A DNA stretch of 51,696 bases, taken from an uncultured Actinomycetes bacterium (lineage in GTDB: Bacteria > Actinomycetota > Actinomycetes > Mycobacteriales > Mycobacteriaceae). Both the position numbers and the translations under genes were made by a program. Numbering within the stretch: the stretch's first letter is position 1; each line of letters starts with the position of its first letter. The stretch lies in the NCBI GenBank assembly GCA_903877095.1, contig CAIRCP010000075.1, positions 1 to 51,696 on the forward strand, read 5' to 3'. Below are positions 26,879-35,783 of this stretch, piece by piece. The notes under the pieces were generated by a model. That model was not told the origin of the DNA, did no database searches, and worked only from the letters and a program-made list of their open reading frames with translations.

Positions 26879-27442
26879 ATGCCTCCGTCGATGATGACCG
26901 TCGATGGTTTCGGCGTGCAGGTCGATGTGTCGGGGCCGGATCGCGGTTGCTACGTCGTGCTGCTGTGCGCGACACAGCAGCCCCCGGCGTCCTACGACGC
27001 ACTCTGTCAGCGCTTGCACATCGCCGCGGTGCGCACCATCGTGATCGCCGCCGACCCGCGGATGAACCCCAAGTCGGTCATCGCGATTCTCGACACCCTG
27101 GCGATGCCGTCCGGCGTCATCGTCGGCGATCGTTTCGGCGCCGAACTGGCCTGGGAGGTGGCCGCCACCCGGCCCGACCGGTTCACCGGCCTGGTCGTCA
27201 TCGACCGGGCGCATCCCCGGGTGGCCGACCCGCACGGGGTGATCCGGGATCCGGACTGCCCGCCGGTGGAGGTCAACACCACGGCGCTGTTCACCACTCC
27301 GGTCGCACGGTCGATGGCGAAGGCCAGTCAGCGTTTCGTCTTCAGCGATTTCCGTCTCGTCGAGTATTCCGGGCGACGCAACGCCGCGATCGCCACCGCG
27401 CAACTGGCCGCCGAGATCGTCCTGCGCACCAGCACCTGGTAA
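26879..27442 (+). CDS. Short alpha/beta-hydrolase-like protein, catalytic Ser absent
   Basis: A 187-residue protein that looks like a shrunken alpha/beta hydrolase: strands VVLLCATQQ and VIVGD, the elbow position GDRFGAELAWEVAATRPDRFTGL (in pieces VGDRFGAEL, ATRPDRFTGLVVID), and no cap domain. At the nucleophile elbow the pattern G-x-S-x-G reads G-D-R-F-G, so the catalytic Ser is replaced by Arg. It is likely catalytically dead, or uses the fold for binding. The function is unknown. It lies between the lipoprotein gene and the permease, facing the latter. Confidence 0.7.
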   Translation: MPPSMMTVDGFGVQVDVSGPDRGCYVVLLCATQQPPASYDALCQRLHIAAVRTIVIAADPRMNPKSVIAILDTLAMPSGVIVGDRFGAELAWEVAATRPDRFTGLVVIDRAHPRVADPHGVIRDPDCPPVEVNTTALFTTPVARSMAKASQRFVFSDFRLVEYSGRRNAAIATAQLAAEIVLRTSTW

Positions 27443-27447
27443 CGGCG

Positions 27448-27488
27448 CCCGCCGGCGGAGCCGGCAGACCAGACCCGCCGGCGGAGCC
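27448..27488. repeat. 15-bp direct repeat between convergent genes
   Basis: CCCGCCGGCGGAGCC occurs at 27448-27462 and 27474-27488, 26 bp apart, in the 48-bp gap between the hydrolase-like and permease genes. The unit holds the palindrome GCCGGC; possible bidirectional terminator, but no T-run is seen. Confidence 0.55.
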
Positions 27489-27490
27489 AG

Positions 27491-29059
27491 TCAGGAGACC
27501 CCGAGTTCCCTTCCGCTGACGTCGATCTGCCGCACCGGTCCGGTGAACCACTTCTTCACCGACAGGTGCCAGTACAGCCAGAGCAGGAACAGCACGCCGA
27601 ACACGACGATCGGGGTGTAGTTGACGAACTTCCACTCGAAGCTGGGATCCCACGGAACCCCGCCGAGCGCGGTCGGGAACATCGCCACGATCGAGGTGAC
27701 GATGATCTCGGCCAGTGCCAGCGGGGCCATCCACTTGTACCGGCTGCCCAGATTCCAGCTGCCCGCCGCGAACGAATCGCCGGCCTTCCAGCGGTAGTAG
27801 ATCGGCACCGCGAAGGCCAGATACAGCCCGACCACCCCGATCGAGACGACGGCGAAGAAGGCGATCGGCACCGGCGCGCCGTTGATGTCGACCGGCACCA
27901 GTGCGGGCAGGGTGATGATCGCCGCGATCACCGCCGTCACGATGACGGCGTTGGCGGGGACCCGCCGGGAGTTCACCGCCGACCACAGCTGGTGTCCCGG
28001 GACGGCGCGGTCGCGGCTGAACGCGAACAGCATCCGCGAAGCGCTGGTCTGGCAGGCGGTGGTGCAGAACAGCTGTCCGGCTGTGGAGATGAACAACACC
28101 GCCGCCGCCCACTTGGAGCTCAGCGCCTGGTTGAAGATCGACGCCACCGCGCCGCCGGCCGCGGATACCCCGTCGGAGTCCTGGACGGCGAACAGGAAGG
28201 CCAGCAGGAGAATCCAGCCGCCGATGGCCGAGTAGAAGATCGATCGCCAGATGCCTTTGGCGGCGGCGTTGGCCGCGCTCTTCGTTTCCTCGGAAAGGTG
28301 GGCGGAGGCGTCGTATCCGGTGATCGTGTATTGGGTCAGGATCGCTGAGATCGGCAGCACCAGCAGCAGCCAGCCGATGCCGGAGGTGGCGCCGCCGAAC
28401 ATCCCGCTGTTGTTGATGGTCTTGGCGAAGACGTCGCTGACACTGGCGTGGTGCTCGGGAACCAGGAACAGGATGGCGATCACCGCCGCCGCGCCGGCGA
28501 CGTGCCACCACACTGAGATGTTGTTGATGACGGCGAGCAGGTGGCTGGAGAAGATGTTGATGACGGCGACGACGACCAGGATGATCAGGAACATCACGAA
28601 GACCCGTTTGAGGCTGTAGCCGGCCAGCCAGCTCTCACTGAGCGTGCCCAGGGTCAGATCCAGGAACGTCGCGCTGCCGTAGGCGACCGAGGCCAGGATC
28701 GCGATCAGGCCGATCAGGTTCAGCCAGCCGGTGTAGAAGCCGGCTTTCGGGCCGCCCAGTTTGGCTGCCCACCAATAGATTCCGCCCGACGTCGGGTACG
28801 CCGACACCAGCTCGGACATGCAGAAGCCGATGAGCATGATGAACGCCGCCAGGATCGGCCAGCCCCAGGCGATCGCGGCCGGTCCGCCGTTGTTCCATCC
28901 CAGCCCGAAGGAGGTGAAGCAGCCGGCCAGGATCGAGATGATCGAGAACGAGATGGCGAAATTGTTGAACCCCGACCACGACCGCTGCAGTTCCTGGCTG
29001 TAGCCAAGCTGGGCCAGGTGGCGTTCGTCGTCGTCGAGCAGTTCGTGGCCTTCGGGCAC
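27491..29059 (-). CDS. APC family amino acid/amine permease
   Basis: A 522-residue transporter with about 12 hydrophobic helices in the APC fold. The helix-1 region reads FAISFSIISILAGCFTSFGLGWNNGGP (visible in parts: FAISFSIISI, GCFTSFG), followed by the conserved SELVSAYPTSGGIYWWAAK loop typical of GABA, choline and polyamine-type permeases. It diverges from the glnA4-type ligase across 84 bp, so it probably imports the amine that the cluster then gamma-glutamylates. The substrate is inference. Confidence 0.88.
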   Translation of the reverse strand: MPEGHELLDDDERHLAQLGYSQELQRSWSGFNNFAISFSIISILAGCFTSFGLGWNNGGPAAIAWGWPILAAFIMLIGFCMSELVSAYPTSGGIYWWAAKLGGPKAGFYTGWLNLIGLIAILASVAYGSATFLDLTLGTLSESWLAGYSLKRVFVMFLIILVVVAVINIFSSHLLAVINNISVWWHVAGAAAVIAILFLVPEHHASVSDVFAKTINNSGMFGGATSGIGWLLLVLPISAILTQYTITGYDASAHLSEETKSAANAAAKGIWRSIFYSAIGGWILLLAFLFAVQDSDGVSAAGGAVASIFNQALSSKWAAAVLFISTAGQLFCTTACQTSASRMLFAFSRDRAVPGHQLWSAVNSRRVPANAVIVTAVIAAIITLPALVPVDINGAPVPIAFFAVVSIGVVGLYLAFAVPIYYRWKAGDSFAAGSWNLGSRYKWMAPLALAEIIVTSIVAMFPTALGGVPWDPSFEWKFVNYTPIVVFGVLFLLWLYWHLSVKKWFTGPVRQIDVSGRELGVS

Positions 29060-29143
29060 AGCGGGTCTCCATTCGTCACCGTTAGCAGGGACACTAGGCG
29101 TTTATTGGTCTGTCGTCCTACCTTTCGCGTGTCTATCGTGTAA
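29060..29143. promoter_or_regulatory. Divergent promoter region, permease/glnA4 cluster
   Basis: This 84-bp gap must hold promoters for both directions. TATCGT at 29134-29139 is a plausible -10 for the ligase gene, whose first ATG starts only 4 nt later. The FadR-type regulator at the end of the cluster may bind here, but I see no clear palindrome. Confidence 0.4.
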
Positions 29144-30544
29144 ATGTTGGGCATGTCCGAAAGCCACGCCCGGCGTCACGCCTCATCGAAGGGGTTGTTG
29201 ACCCCCGGGGAACTCGACCGGCTGATGGCCGCGGGCGAGATCGACACCGTCATCGTGGCGTTCGCCGACATGCAGGGACGGCTCACCGGCAAGCGGGTGT
29301 CCGCCCGGCTGTTCGTCGAAGAGGTCGCCGCCCACGGCGCGGAGTGCTGCAACTACCTGCTCGCCGTCGACGTCGAGATGAACACGGTGCCCGGCTACGC
29401 GATGTCCAGCTGGGCATCCGGCTACGGCGACATGGTGATGCGCCCGGACCTGAGCACCTTGCGGGTGCTGCCCTGGCTGCCCGGCACCGCACTGGTGATG
29501 GCTGATCTCCAGTGGCCGAGCGGCGATCCGGTGGTCGCGGCCCCGCGCAGCATCCTGCGTTCCCAGACCGCACGGCTGGCCCAGCGCGGACTGGCGGCTT
29601 TCGTCGGAACTGAATTGGAATTCATGGTCTTCGATGACAGTTACCGCGACGCCTGGGCGGCCGGCTACCGCGGACTGCGCAAGTCCACCGACTACAACGT
29701 CGACTACGCCATCCACGCCTCCACCCGGATCGAGCCGCTGCTGCGTGACATCCGGTTGGGCATGGACGGCGCCGGGATGTACTGCGAGGGCGTCAAGGGG
29801 GAGTGCAACCTGGGCCAGCAGGAGATCGCCTTCCGCTACGACGACGCCGTGGTGACCTGCGACAACCACACCATCTACAAGAACGGCGCCAAGGAGATCG
29901 CCGATCAGCACGGCAAGAGCCTGACCTTCATGGCCAAGTTCGACGAGCGCGAGGGCAACAGCTGCCACATCCACATCTCGCTGCGCGGCGCCGGCGGCGT
30001 CCCGGTGTTCTCCGACGACGCCGACCCGCTCGGGATGTCGCCGATGTTCCGGAGTTTCCTGGCCGGCCAGCTGGCGACGCTTCGTGATTTTTCGCTGTTC
30101 TACGCGCCGAACATCAACTCCTACAAGCGATTCGCTGAAGGCAGCTTCGCGCCGACCGCTGTGGCATGGGGGATGGACAACCGCACCTGCGCGTTGCGGG
30201 TAGTGGGCCACGGACATTCGATGCGGATGGAGAACCGGGCGCCGGGCGGCGACGTCAACCAGTACCTGGCGGTCGCGGCGCTGATCGCCGGCGGCTTGCA
30301 CGGCATCGACCAGGGCCTGGAACTGCCCGAGCCTGTGGCCGGCAACGCCTATGCCGCCGAGGCCGAGCGGCTGCCCACCACGCTGGCCGAGGCGGCCGCG
30401 TTGTTCAGCGCCTCCGAGGTGGCCCGCGCCGCGTTCGGCGACGAGGTGGTGGAGCACTATCTGAACAACGCGCGAATCGAAGTCGCGGCGTTCAACGCCG
30501 CTGTCACCGATTGGGAGAAGGTGCGCGGCTTTGAGCGTTTCTAA
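29144..30544 (+). CDS. glnA4: Glutamine synthetase-like gamma-glutamyl ligase (GlnA4 type)
   Basis: A 466-residue glutamine-synthetase homologue (Rv2860c type). It has the GS beta-grasp N-terminus (DTVIVAFADMQGRLTGKR), the metal-site GTELEF, the ATP-site segment NGAKEIADQHGKSLTFMAKF (20 residues) and NSCHIHISL, and the C-terminal NRTCALRV and MRMENRAPGGDVNQYL. Genuine GlnA1 glutamine synthetase has an adenylylated Tyr loop and differs in the ammonium site; paralogues of this branch in Streptomyces attach glutamate to polyamines (GlnA3) or ethanolamine (GlnA4). The neighbouring gamma-glutamyl hydrolase and dehydrogenases support such a role here. Start ATG 29144 or ATG 29153 cannot be separated. 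Confidence 0.9.
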   Translation: MLGMSESHARRHASSKGLLTPGELDRLMAAGEIDTVIVAFADMQGRLTGKRVSARLFVEEVAAHGAECCNYLLAVDVEMNTVPGYAMSSWASGYGDMVMRPDLSTLRVLPWLPGTALVMADLQWPSGDPVVAAPRSILRSQTARLAQRGLAAFVGTELEFMVFDDSYRDAWAAGYRGLRKSTDYNVDYAIHASTRIEPLLRDIRLGMDGAGMYCEGVKGECNLGQQEIAFRYDDAVVTCDNHTIYKNGAKEIADQHGKSLTFMAKFDEREGNSCHIHISLRGAGGVPVFSDDADPLGMSPMFRSFLAGQLATLRDFSLFYAPNINSYKRFAEGSFAPTAVAWGMDNRTCALRVVGHGHSMRMENRAPGGDVNQYLAVAALIAGGLHGIDQGLELPEPVAGNAYAAEAERLPTTLAEAAALFSASEVARAAFGDEVVEHYLNNARIEVAAFNAAVTDWEKVRGFERF

Positions 30545-31250
30545 CCCGGTGATCGGCCTGACCACCTACCGGCAGCAGACCAAGAGCGGAGTGTGGGACG
30601 TGCAGGCCAGCTTCCTGCCCGCCGTCTACGTCGAGGGCGTCACCCGGGCCGGCGGAATCGCCGTGCTGCTGCCGCCACAGCCCGTCGACGGCGCGATTGC
30701 CGAACAGGTCATCTCCCGGCTCGACGGCCTGATACTCACCGGCGGAAAAGACATCAACCCGGCGGCCTACGGTCACCAGCCGCACCCGGCGACCGAGGAG
30801 CCCGCACACGAACGCGACGCCTGGGAGTTCGCGTTGCTCGACGCCGCGCTGCGCCGCGGGGTGCCGGTGCTCGGTATCTGCCGAGGCCCGCAGGTGATCA
30901 ACGTCGCCCTGGGCGGGACCCTGCACCAGCATCTGCCCGATGTCCTCGGGCACAGCGGCCACCGGGTGGCCGACGCGACGTTCGCGTCGCACACCGCCCA
31001 CATCGCTGCCGGCAGTCGGCTGAACCGGCTGCTCGGTGACAGCATCGCGACCCGCTGCTATCACCACCAGGGGATCGATCAGCTGGGCGCGGGATTGATC
31101 GCCAGCGCCCGCAGCGACGGGGTGATCGAGGGAATCGAAAGCACCGGTGCGGATTTCGTCGTCGGAGTGCAATGGCACCCCGAGGAGACACTGGAGGATC
31201 TGCGGCTGTTCACCGCATTCGTGGAGGCAGCGAGAACCTATGCGACTTGA
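30531..31250 (+). CDS. Gamma-glutamyl amide hydrolase (peptidase C26, PuuD-like)
   Basis: A class I glutamine-amidotransferase-like hydrolase, 239 residues, expected to release glutamate from the oxidised gamma-glutamyl intermediate. The nucleophile Cys lies in LGICRGPQVINVALGG and the catalytic His-Glu pair in VGVQWHPEE; the early GLILTGGKDINPAAYG loop is typical of C26. The start appears to be TTG 30531, overlapping the ligase by 14 bp, with GAGAAGG about 10 nt before it; GTG 30549 is the alternative. Rv2859c type. Confidence 0.9.
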   Translation: MSVSNPVIGLTTYRQQTKSGVWDVQASFLPAVYVEGVTRAGGIAVLLPPQPVDGAIAEQVISRLDGLILTGGKDINPAAYGHQPHPATEEPAHERDAWEFALLDAALRRGVPVLGICRGPQVINVALGGTLHQHLPDVLGHSGHRVADATFASHTAHIAAGSRLNRLLGDSIATRCYHHQGIDQLGAGLIASARSDGVIEGIESTGADFVVGVQWHPEETLEDLRLFTAFVEAARTYAT

Positions 31251-31262
31251 GAAAGTGAGCAC

Positions 31263-32630
31263 GTGAGCACCACCACCGTCATCAACCCCGCGACCGAGCA
31301 GCCGGTGCGGACCGTCGAGTTGCTCGACGCCGCCGCCGTCGACGACGCCGTCGCCCGGGCTGTTGTCGCCCAAAAAGCCTGGGCTGCAATGGCTCCCGCC
31401 GACCGCGCCGCCGCGCTGCGGTCGTTCGCCGCCGTGGTCGACGCCCACGTCGCGGAGTTGGCCGCCCTGGAGGTCGCCAACGCCGGGCACCCGGTCTCGG
31501 CCGCCGAGTGGGAGGCCGGGCATGTGCGCGACGTCCTGCAGTACTACTCGGCCGCCCCGGAGCGCCTGAGCGGCAAACAGATTCCCGTCGCCGGCGGTCT
31601 GGACGTCACCTTCCACGAGCCCATCGGGGTGGTCGGGGTGATCACCCCGTGGAACTTCCCCATGCCGATCGCCTCGTGGGGATTCGCCCCGGCACTGGCC
31701 GCCGGCAATGCGGTGGTGCTCAAGCCGGCCGAATGGACACCGCTGACCAGCATTCGACTCGGTGAACTGGCCGTCGAGGCGGGTCTGCCGCCCGATCTGT
31801 TCCAGGTGCTGCCCGGCAAGGGCAGCGTGGTGGGGGAGCGCTTCATCACCCACCCCGATGTACGCAAATTGGTGTTCACCGGATCCACCGAAGTCGGCAC
31901 CCGGGTGATGGCCGGGGCCGCCGCGCAGGTCAAGCGGGTGACGCTGGAGTTGGGCGGCAAGAGCGCCAACATCGTCTTCGACGACTGCGACCTGGAGCGC
32001 GCCGCCGCCACCGCACCCTACGGGGTTTTCGACAACGCCGGCCAGGACTGCTGCGCGCGGAGCCGGATCCTGGTGCAGCGCAGCGTCTTCGACAGGTTCA
32101 TGGAACTCCTAGAACCCGCCGTCAAGGGGGTGGTGGTGGGTGATCCGGCCGCTCGGGAGACCGAGATGGGGCCGCTGGTGTCCCGCCGGCACTACGACTC
32201 GGTGGCTGCCTATGTGCCCCATGGCGCCCCGGTCGCCTTCCGCGGTTCGGCGCCGAGTGGACCCGGATATTGGTTCCCCCCAACGGTTCTCACCCCGGCG
32301 CGCACCGACCGCACCGTCACCGAGGAGATCTTCGGCCCGGTGGTCGCGGTGCTGCCGTTCGAGGACGAGGCCGACGCCATCGCGCTGGCCAACGACACCG
32401 ACTACGGCCTGTCCGGGTCGATCTGGACCGAGAACCTGTCCCGGGCGCTGCGGGTCTCCCGCGCCGTCGAGTCCGGCAATCTCAGCGTCAACTCGCATTC
32501 GTCGGTGCGCTACAGCACGCCGTTCGGCGGTTTCAAGCGCTCCGGACTCGGCCGCGAACTGGGGCCCGACGCCCCCGAACATTTCACCGAAACCAAAAAC
32601 GTGTTCTTCGCGATGGGAGAAGCCAAGTGA
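31263..32630 (+). CDS. aldC: NAD(P)-dependent aldehyde dehydrogenase
   Basis: A 455-residue aldehyde dehydrogenase (Rv2858c type). The catalytic Cys is C263 in NAGQDCCARSRI and the general base is E229 in LELGGKSANIV; the NAD-binding segment is GVVGVITPWNFPMPIASWG. The C-terminus has the FGGFKRSGLGRELG motif. In this cluster it would oxidise a gamma-glutamyl-aminoaldehyde to the acid. The start is GTG 31263, 12 bp after the hydrolase, and the stop overlaps the SDR start (GTGA). Confidence 0.93.
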   Translation: MSTTTVINPATEQPVRTVELLDAAAVDDAVARAVVAQKAWAAMAPADRAAALRSFAAVVDAHVAELAALEVANAGHPVSAAEWEAGHVRDVLQYYSAAPERLSGKQIPVAGGLDVTFHEPIGVVGVITPWNFPMPIASWGFAPALAAGNAVVLKPAEWTPLTSIRLGELAVEAGLPPDLFQVLPGKGSVVGERFITHPDVRKLVFTGSTEVGTRVMAGAAAQVKRVTLELGGKSANIVFDDCDLERAAATAPYGVFDNAGQDCCARSRILVQRSVFDRFMELLEPAVKGVVVGDPAARETEMGPLVSRRHYDSVAAYVPHGAPVAFRGSAPSGPGYWFPPTVLTPARTDRTVTEEIFGPVVAVLPFEDEADAIALANDTDYGLSGSIWTENLSRALRVSRAVESGNLSVNSHSSVRYSTPFGGFKRSGLGRELGPDAPEHFTETKNVFFAMGEAK

Positions 32631-33418
32631 CATCAGCCTCCAGAATCGATCTAACCCAGCGCCTGGCCGGCAGGGTGGCGGTGATCACCGGCGCGGCCAG
32701 TGGCATCGGCCTGGCCACCGCCCGGCGGATGCGCGCCGAGGGCGCCACCATCGTTGTCGGCGACATCGATCCGTCCGCCGGCGAGACGGTGGCCGACGAA
32801 CTCGGCGGACTCTTTGTGGCTGTGGATGTTTCCGACGAAGGGCAGGTCGACAACCTCTTCGACGCGGCCGCGGCCGCCTACGGCTCGGTGGACATCGCGT
32901 TCAACAACGCCGGGATCTCCCCGCCGGACGACGACCTGATCGAGACCACCGAGCTGCCGGCCTGGCAGCGGGTCCAGGACGTCAACCTCAAGAGCGTCTA
33001 CCTGGGCTGCCGGGCGGCACTGCGGCATATGGTGCCCGCCGGCAAGGGATCGATCATCAACACCGCATCGTTCGTCGCGGTGATGGGTTCGGCGACCTCG
33101 CAGATCTCCTACACCGCGTCCAAGGGCGGGGTGCTGGCGATGTCGCGCGAACTCGGTGTGCAATACGCCCGGCAGGGCATCCGGGTCAACGCGCTGTGCC
33201 CCGGACCGGTGAACACCCCACTGCTGCAAGAACTTTTCGCCAAGGACCCCGAGCGGGCCGCGCGCCGACTGGTGCACGTGCCGATGGGCCGCTTCGCCGA
33301 GCCGGAGGAACTCGCCGCCGCGGTGGCGTTCCTGGCCAGTGACGACTCGTCGTTCATCACCGGCGCCACCTTCCTGGTCGACGGCGGCATCAGCGGCCAC
33401 TACGTCACCCCGCTGTAG
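32627..33418 (+). CDS. Short-chain dehydrogenase/reductase
   Basis: A 263-residue classical SDR (Rv2857c type). The cofactor loop TGAASGIG lies at residues 21-28 with a following D at VVGDID that suggests NAD preference. NNAG reads FNNAGIS, and the catalytic pair is Y162 and K166 in SYTASKGG. It overlaps aldC by GTGA, so the two are co-translated. In this cluster it could oxidise an alcohol group, for example of gamma-glutamyl-ethanolamide, to the aldehyde used by aldC; that is inference. The long upstream reading is a shadow of aldC. Confidence 0.93.
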   Translation: MTSASRIDLTQRLAGRVAVITGAASGIGLATARRMRAEGATIVVGDIDPSAGETVADELGGLFVAVDVSDEGQVDNLFDAAAAAYGSVDIAFNNAGISPPDDDLIETTELPAWQRVQDVNLKSVYLGCRAALRHMVPAGKGSIINTASFVAVMGSATSQISYTASKGGVLAMSRELGVQYARQGIRVNALCPGPVNTPLLQELFAKDPERAARRLVHVPMGRFAEPEELAAAVAFLASDDSSFITGATFLVDGGISGHYVTPL

Positions 33419-33438
33419 AGAAACGCCCCGGTAACCCC

Positions 33439-34161
33439 GTGGTCGCCGACCCGGACCGCGCACCGGCCAGCGACGCCCTGCTGCGCCCGGTCCGGCTCGG
33501 CAATGCCTTCGAGGAGACGGTGGGACGGCTGCTGTCCACGATCCGCCTCGGCGTGCTGCGGCCGGGCGAGCAGTTGCTTCCGGAACGCGAACTCGCGATC
33601 CGGCTGGGGGTCAGCCGCGACACCGTGCGCGACGCGATCAAGTCCTTGTCGGAGGCCGGTTACCTGGTCGCGCGGCGCGGCCGCTACGGCGGGACGTTTC
33701 TGGCCGAACGGCTGCCCGCCCCGACCAGCGGCGGGACCGGGGCGACCCGGGCCGAGATCGACGACCTGCTGCGGCTGCGCGAGATCCTGGAGATCGGGGC
33801 GGCGCGGATGGCGGCGGCCCGGCACCTGGGTGCGGGCGAACAGCGCGATCTGTGGGCCCGAGTGAACGATGTCCGCGGCGCGGGCCTAGAGGACTACCGG
33901 CGACTGGATTCCCGGTTGCACCTGGCGATCGCCGAAGCCGCCGGGTCACCCTCGCTGGTGCCGCTGGTGGCCGACAACCGGATGCGGATCAATGCGCTGT
34001 TGGATCGAATTCCCCTGCTGCAGCGCAATATCGCTCACTCCAACGAGCAGCACGAGGCGATCGTCGAGGCGATCGTGGCCGGCGATCCCGAGCGGGCCGC
34101 CGAAGCGATGCTGGCGCACCTGGCCGGCTCGGCGGTCCTGCTGCACGGCTTCCTGGACTAA
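33439..34161 (+). CDS. GntR/FadR family transcriptional regulator
   Basis: A 240-residue regulator with an N-terminal winged helix (RLGVLRPGEQLLPERELAIR, LGVSRDTVRDAIKSLSEAGY; about residues 35-85) and a C-terminal all-helical FCD ligand-binding domain. In that domain the usual metal/ligand residues appear in LDSRLHLAIAEAAGSPSL and NEQHEAIVEAIVAGDPERA. The start is GTG 33439, 20 bp after the SDR. As last gene of the cluster it most likely represses the cluster and the divergent permease until the amine or a derivative binds. Converges and overlaps by 4 bp with the HNH gene. Confidence 0.9.
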   Translation: MVADPDRAPASDALLRPVRLGNAFEETVGRLLSTIRLGVLRPGEQLLPERELAIRLGVSRDTVRDAIKSLSEAGYLVARRGRYGGTFLAERLPAPTSGGTGATRAEIDDLLRLREILEIGAARMAAARHLGAGEQRDLWARVNDVRGAGLEDYRRLDSRLHLAIAEAAGSPSLVPLVADNRMRINALLDRIPLLQRNIAHSNEQHEAIVEAIVAGDPERAAEAMLAHLAGSAVLLHGFLD

Positions 34162-35660
34162 GTCCTGGCGTTGCGACGCCGCTCTGCCAACACCCGGTAT
34201 CGCCGGTCGTCGGATCGGGTGCGTTGCCGCTGCGGCATCATCGCGCCACGGTTGGCCGAACTGCGCTGCCGGCGCTCGATGATGATGGTGCCCGTCGGAA
34301 GGAACAGCGCGCTGCCCGGGGCGGTGCGGTACGTGCGGCCGGACGGCGAAGCCCACACGACGGTGCCGTCGGGAAGTTGTTCGTCGTTCCAACCGGTGGA
34401 TCCGAACCAAAAAGTTTTGAGCAGATGATGTTTTCGGCACATCAGTTTGAGGTTTGACGCGTGCGTCGGGCCGCCTGCATCGTAGGGAACCGTGTGGTCG
34501 ACGTCGCAGAAATCGGCCGGCTTGTCACAGCCTGGGAACCGACACGTCAGGTCTCGGCAGCGAATGAAGTCAGCCAGGGCAGCTGATGGGCGGTACCGGG
34601 GTTCGGGTGGACTATCGGCCGGGTGAATGAGGGGCCGCAACTCCGCGAGACCGCGGCGAACCAAGTCGGAGAGAACACCAGCGGCCACGGTGGCTCCGCC
34701 CAGGATCCTGCCCGATGCGAGCGGACCGTAGGGCGGCGCTGTTAGCTTCGTAGCACTGGCTGAAGTCTTCGTGGCACTGAGTATTTCGACGAGTCGCTCA
34801 CGGCTGGTGATTTCCTCGCCGCAGCTATCCTCGGGGCGCTCACCGTGCAACTCGCTGGCTTCAGCGGTGTCCAGCACCGATTCCTGCGCAACGACATGGA
34901 TGACCACCGCCGGTGCCGAACCGGTCTGTGCCGCTGGGCAGTCCAGCGCTACACAGGCGCATGACAACAACTGATGGCCGGAGGCCAACGCTCCCAGGGC
35001 ATCTGCGCGGCGCTGCTCGACGGTTCGCGGGTCGTTGCCGCAGACGGTGTGGGCAAGTGCAGTCAGACGGCGGTCCAGCAGGGTGGCATCCGTCTTGTGC
35101 AGCTGACCGGACAGGTAGGAAGTACCGCGTCCATGGTTGATCTCGACGTGGCGTCCGCGGGCCTGGGAATCCGCGTGCCGGCGCGCCTCGGGGTCATGGC
35201 GATCGACGATCTCGTCGACGGTGACCTGCACTCTGTGCACCGACAGCGGCCCGCACCTGACGATGACATCGGCAAGATCGGTATCGATCGCCGCCAGAGC
35301 GCCCGGGTCGAGGGCGAGCAGGGTGCGGGCGATGATCAGCCTGACCGTTCGGTAGTTGATGACCCCGGTCGCGAAGATCGCCGCGACGGCGGGTAGCCGT
35401 TCACGGAGGCAGATCGCATCGTGCAGCAGTGACCCGGCCGCTGCGGGGGTGATGCACTGCGCCGCCGAGACTTCGGCGGCCACGGCCTCCCAGGGGTCGA
35501 TGCGCCACAACTCCCGCCCCTGACCGTCCTCGACGGGAACCTGCCGCCGGCTGTGCAACTCGGCAATCGCTGCCAGCCGGCGGGCACACGCTGTGTTCTC
35601 AGCTCGTGCCGATTCGCCGATCGCGTCGATGAGGCCCGCGACAGTCAGGGATTCGAACAT
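34158..35660 (-). CDS. DUF222/HNH (13E12 repeat family) protein
   Basis: A 500-residue member of the 13E12 family that is repeated many times in mycobacterial genomes. The N-terminal DUF222 helical domain covers about residues 30-330. A C-terminal HNH nuclease domain reads CRDLTCRFPGCDKPADFCDV, then DHTVPYDAGGPTHASNL and LMCRKHH, with four Cys for a structural zinc and the D-H of the active site. It is not known to be a mobile element by itself, but copies recombine and some serve as phage attachment sites. Its 123-bp upstream region (35661-35783) holds no gene. Confidence 0.92.
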   Translation of the reverse strand: MFESLTVAGLIDAIGESARAENTACARRLAAIAELHSRRQVPVEDGQGRELWRIDPWEAVAAEVSAAQCITPAAAGSLLHDAICLRERLPAVAAIFATGVINYRTVRLIIARTLLALDPGALAAIDTDLADVIVRCGPLSVHRVQVTVDEIVDRHDPEARRHADSQARGRHVEINHGRGTSYLSGQLHKTDATLLDRRLTALAHTVCGNDPRTVEQRRADALGALASGHQLLSCACVALDCPAAQTGSAPAVVIHVVAQESVLDTAEASELHGERPEDSCGEEITSRERLVEILSATKTSASATKLTAPPYGPLASGRILGGATVAAGVLSDLVRRGLAELRPLIHPADSPPEPRYRPSAALADFIRCRDLTCRFPGCDKPADFCDVDHTVPYDAGGPTHASNLKLMCRKHHLLKTFWFGSTGWNDEQLPDGTVVWASPSGRTYRTAPGSALFLPTGTIIIERRQRSSANRGAMMPQRQRTRSDDRRYRVLAERRRNART

Positions 35661-35783
35661 AATTTCGACTATAAGTGGTTCCCTGACCAGGTCGAAGAGA
35701 GATTCCCGGTGGGATCGCCCCTTTGTGGATGGGCTGCCGTGTGTGGATAGCTCGGTTGAGTCGCCGAAAGTCGTCGTACGGAT

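Noticed and set aside
34158..35660. The HNH protein as a homing endonuclease or complete mobile element
   Set aside because: It has DUF222 plus HNH as in the 13E12 family, with no intron, no terminal repeats and no disrupted host gene.
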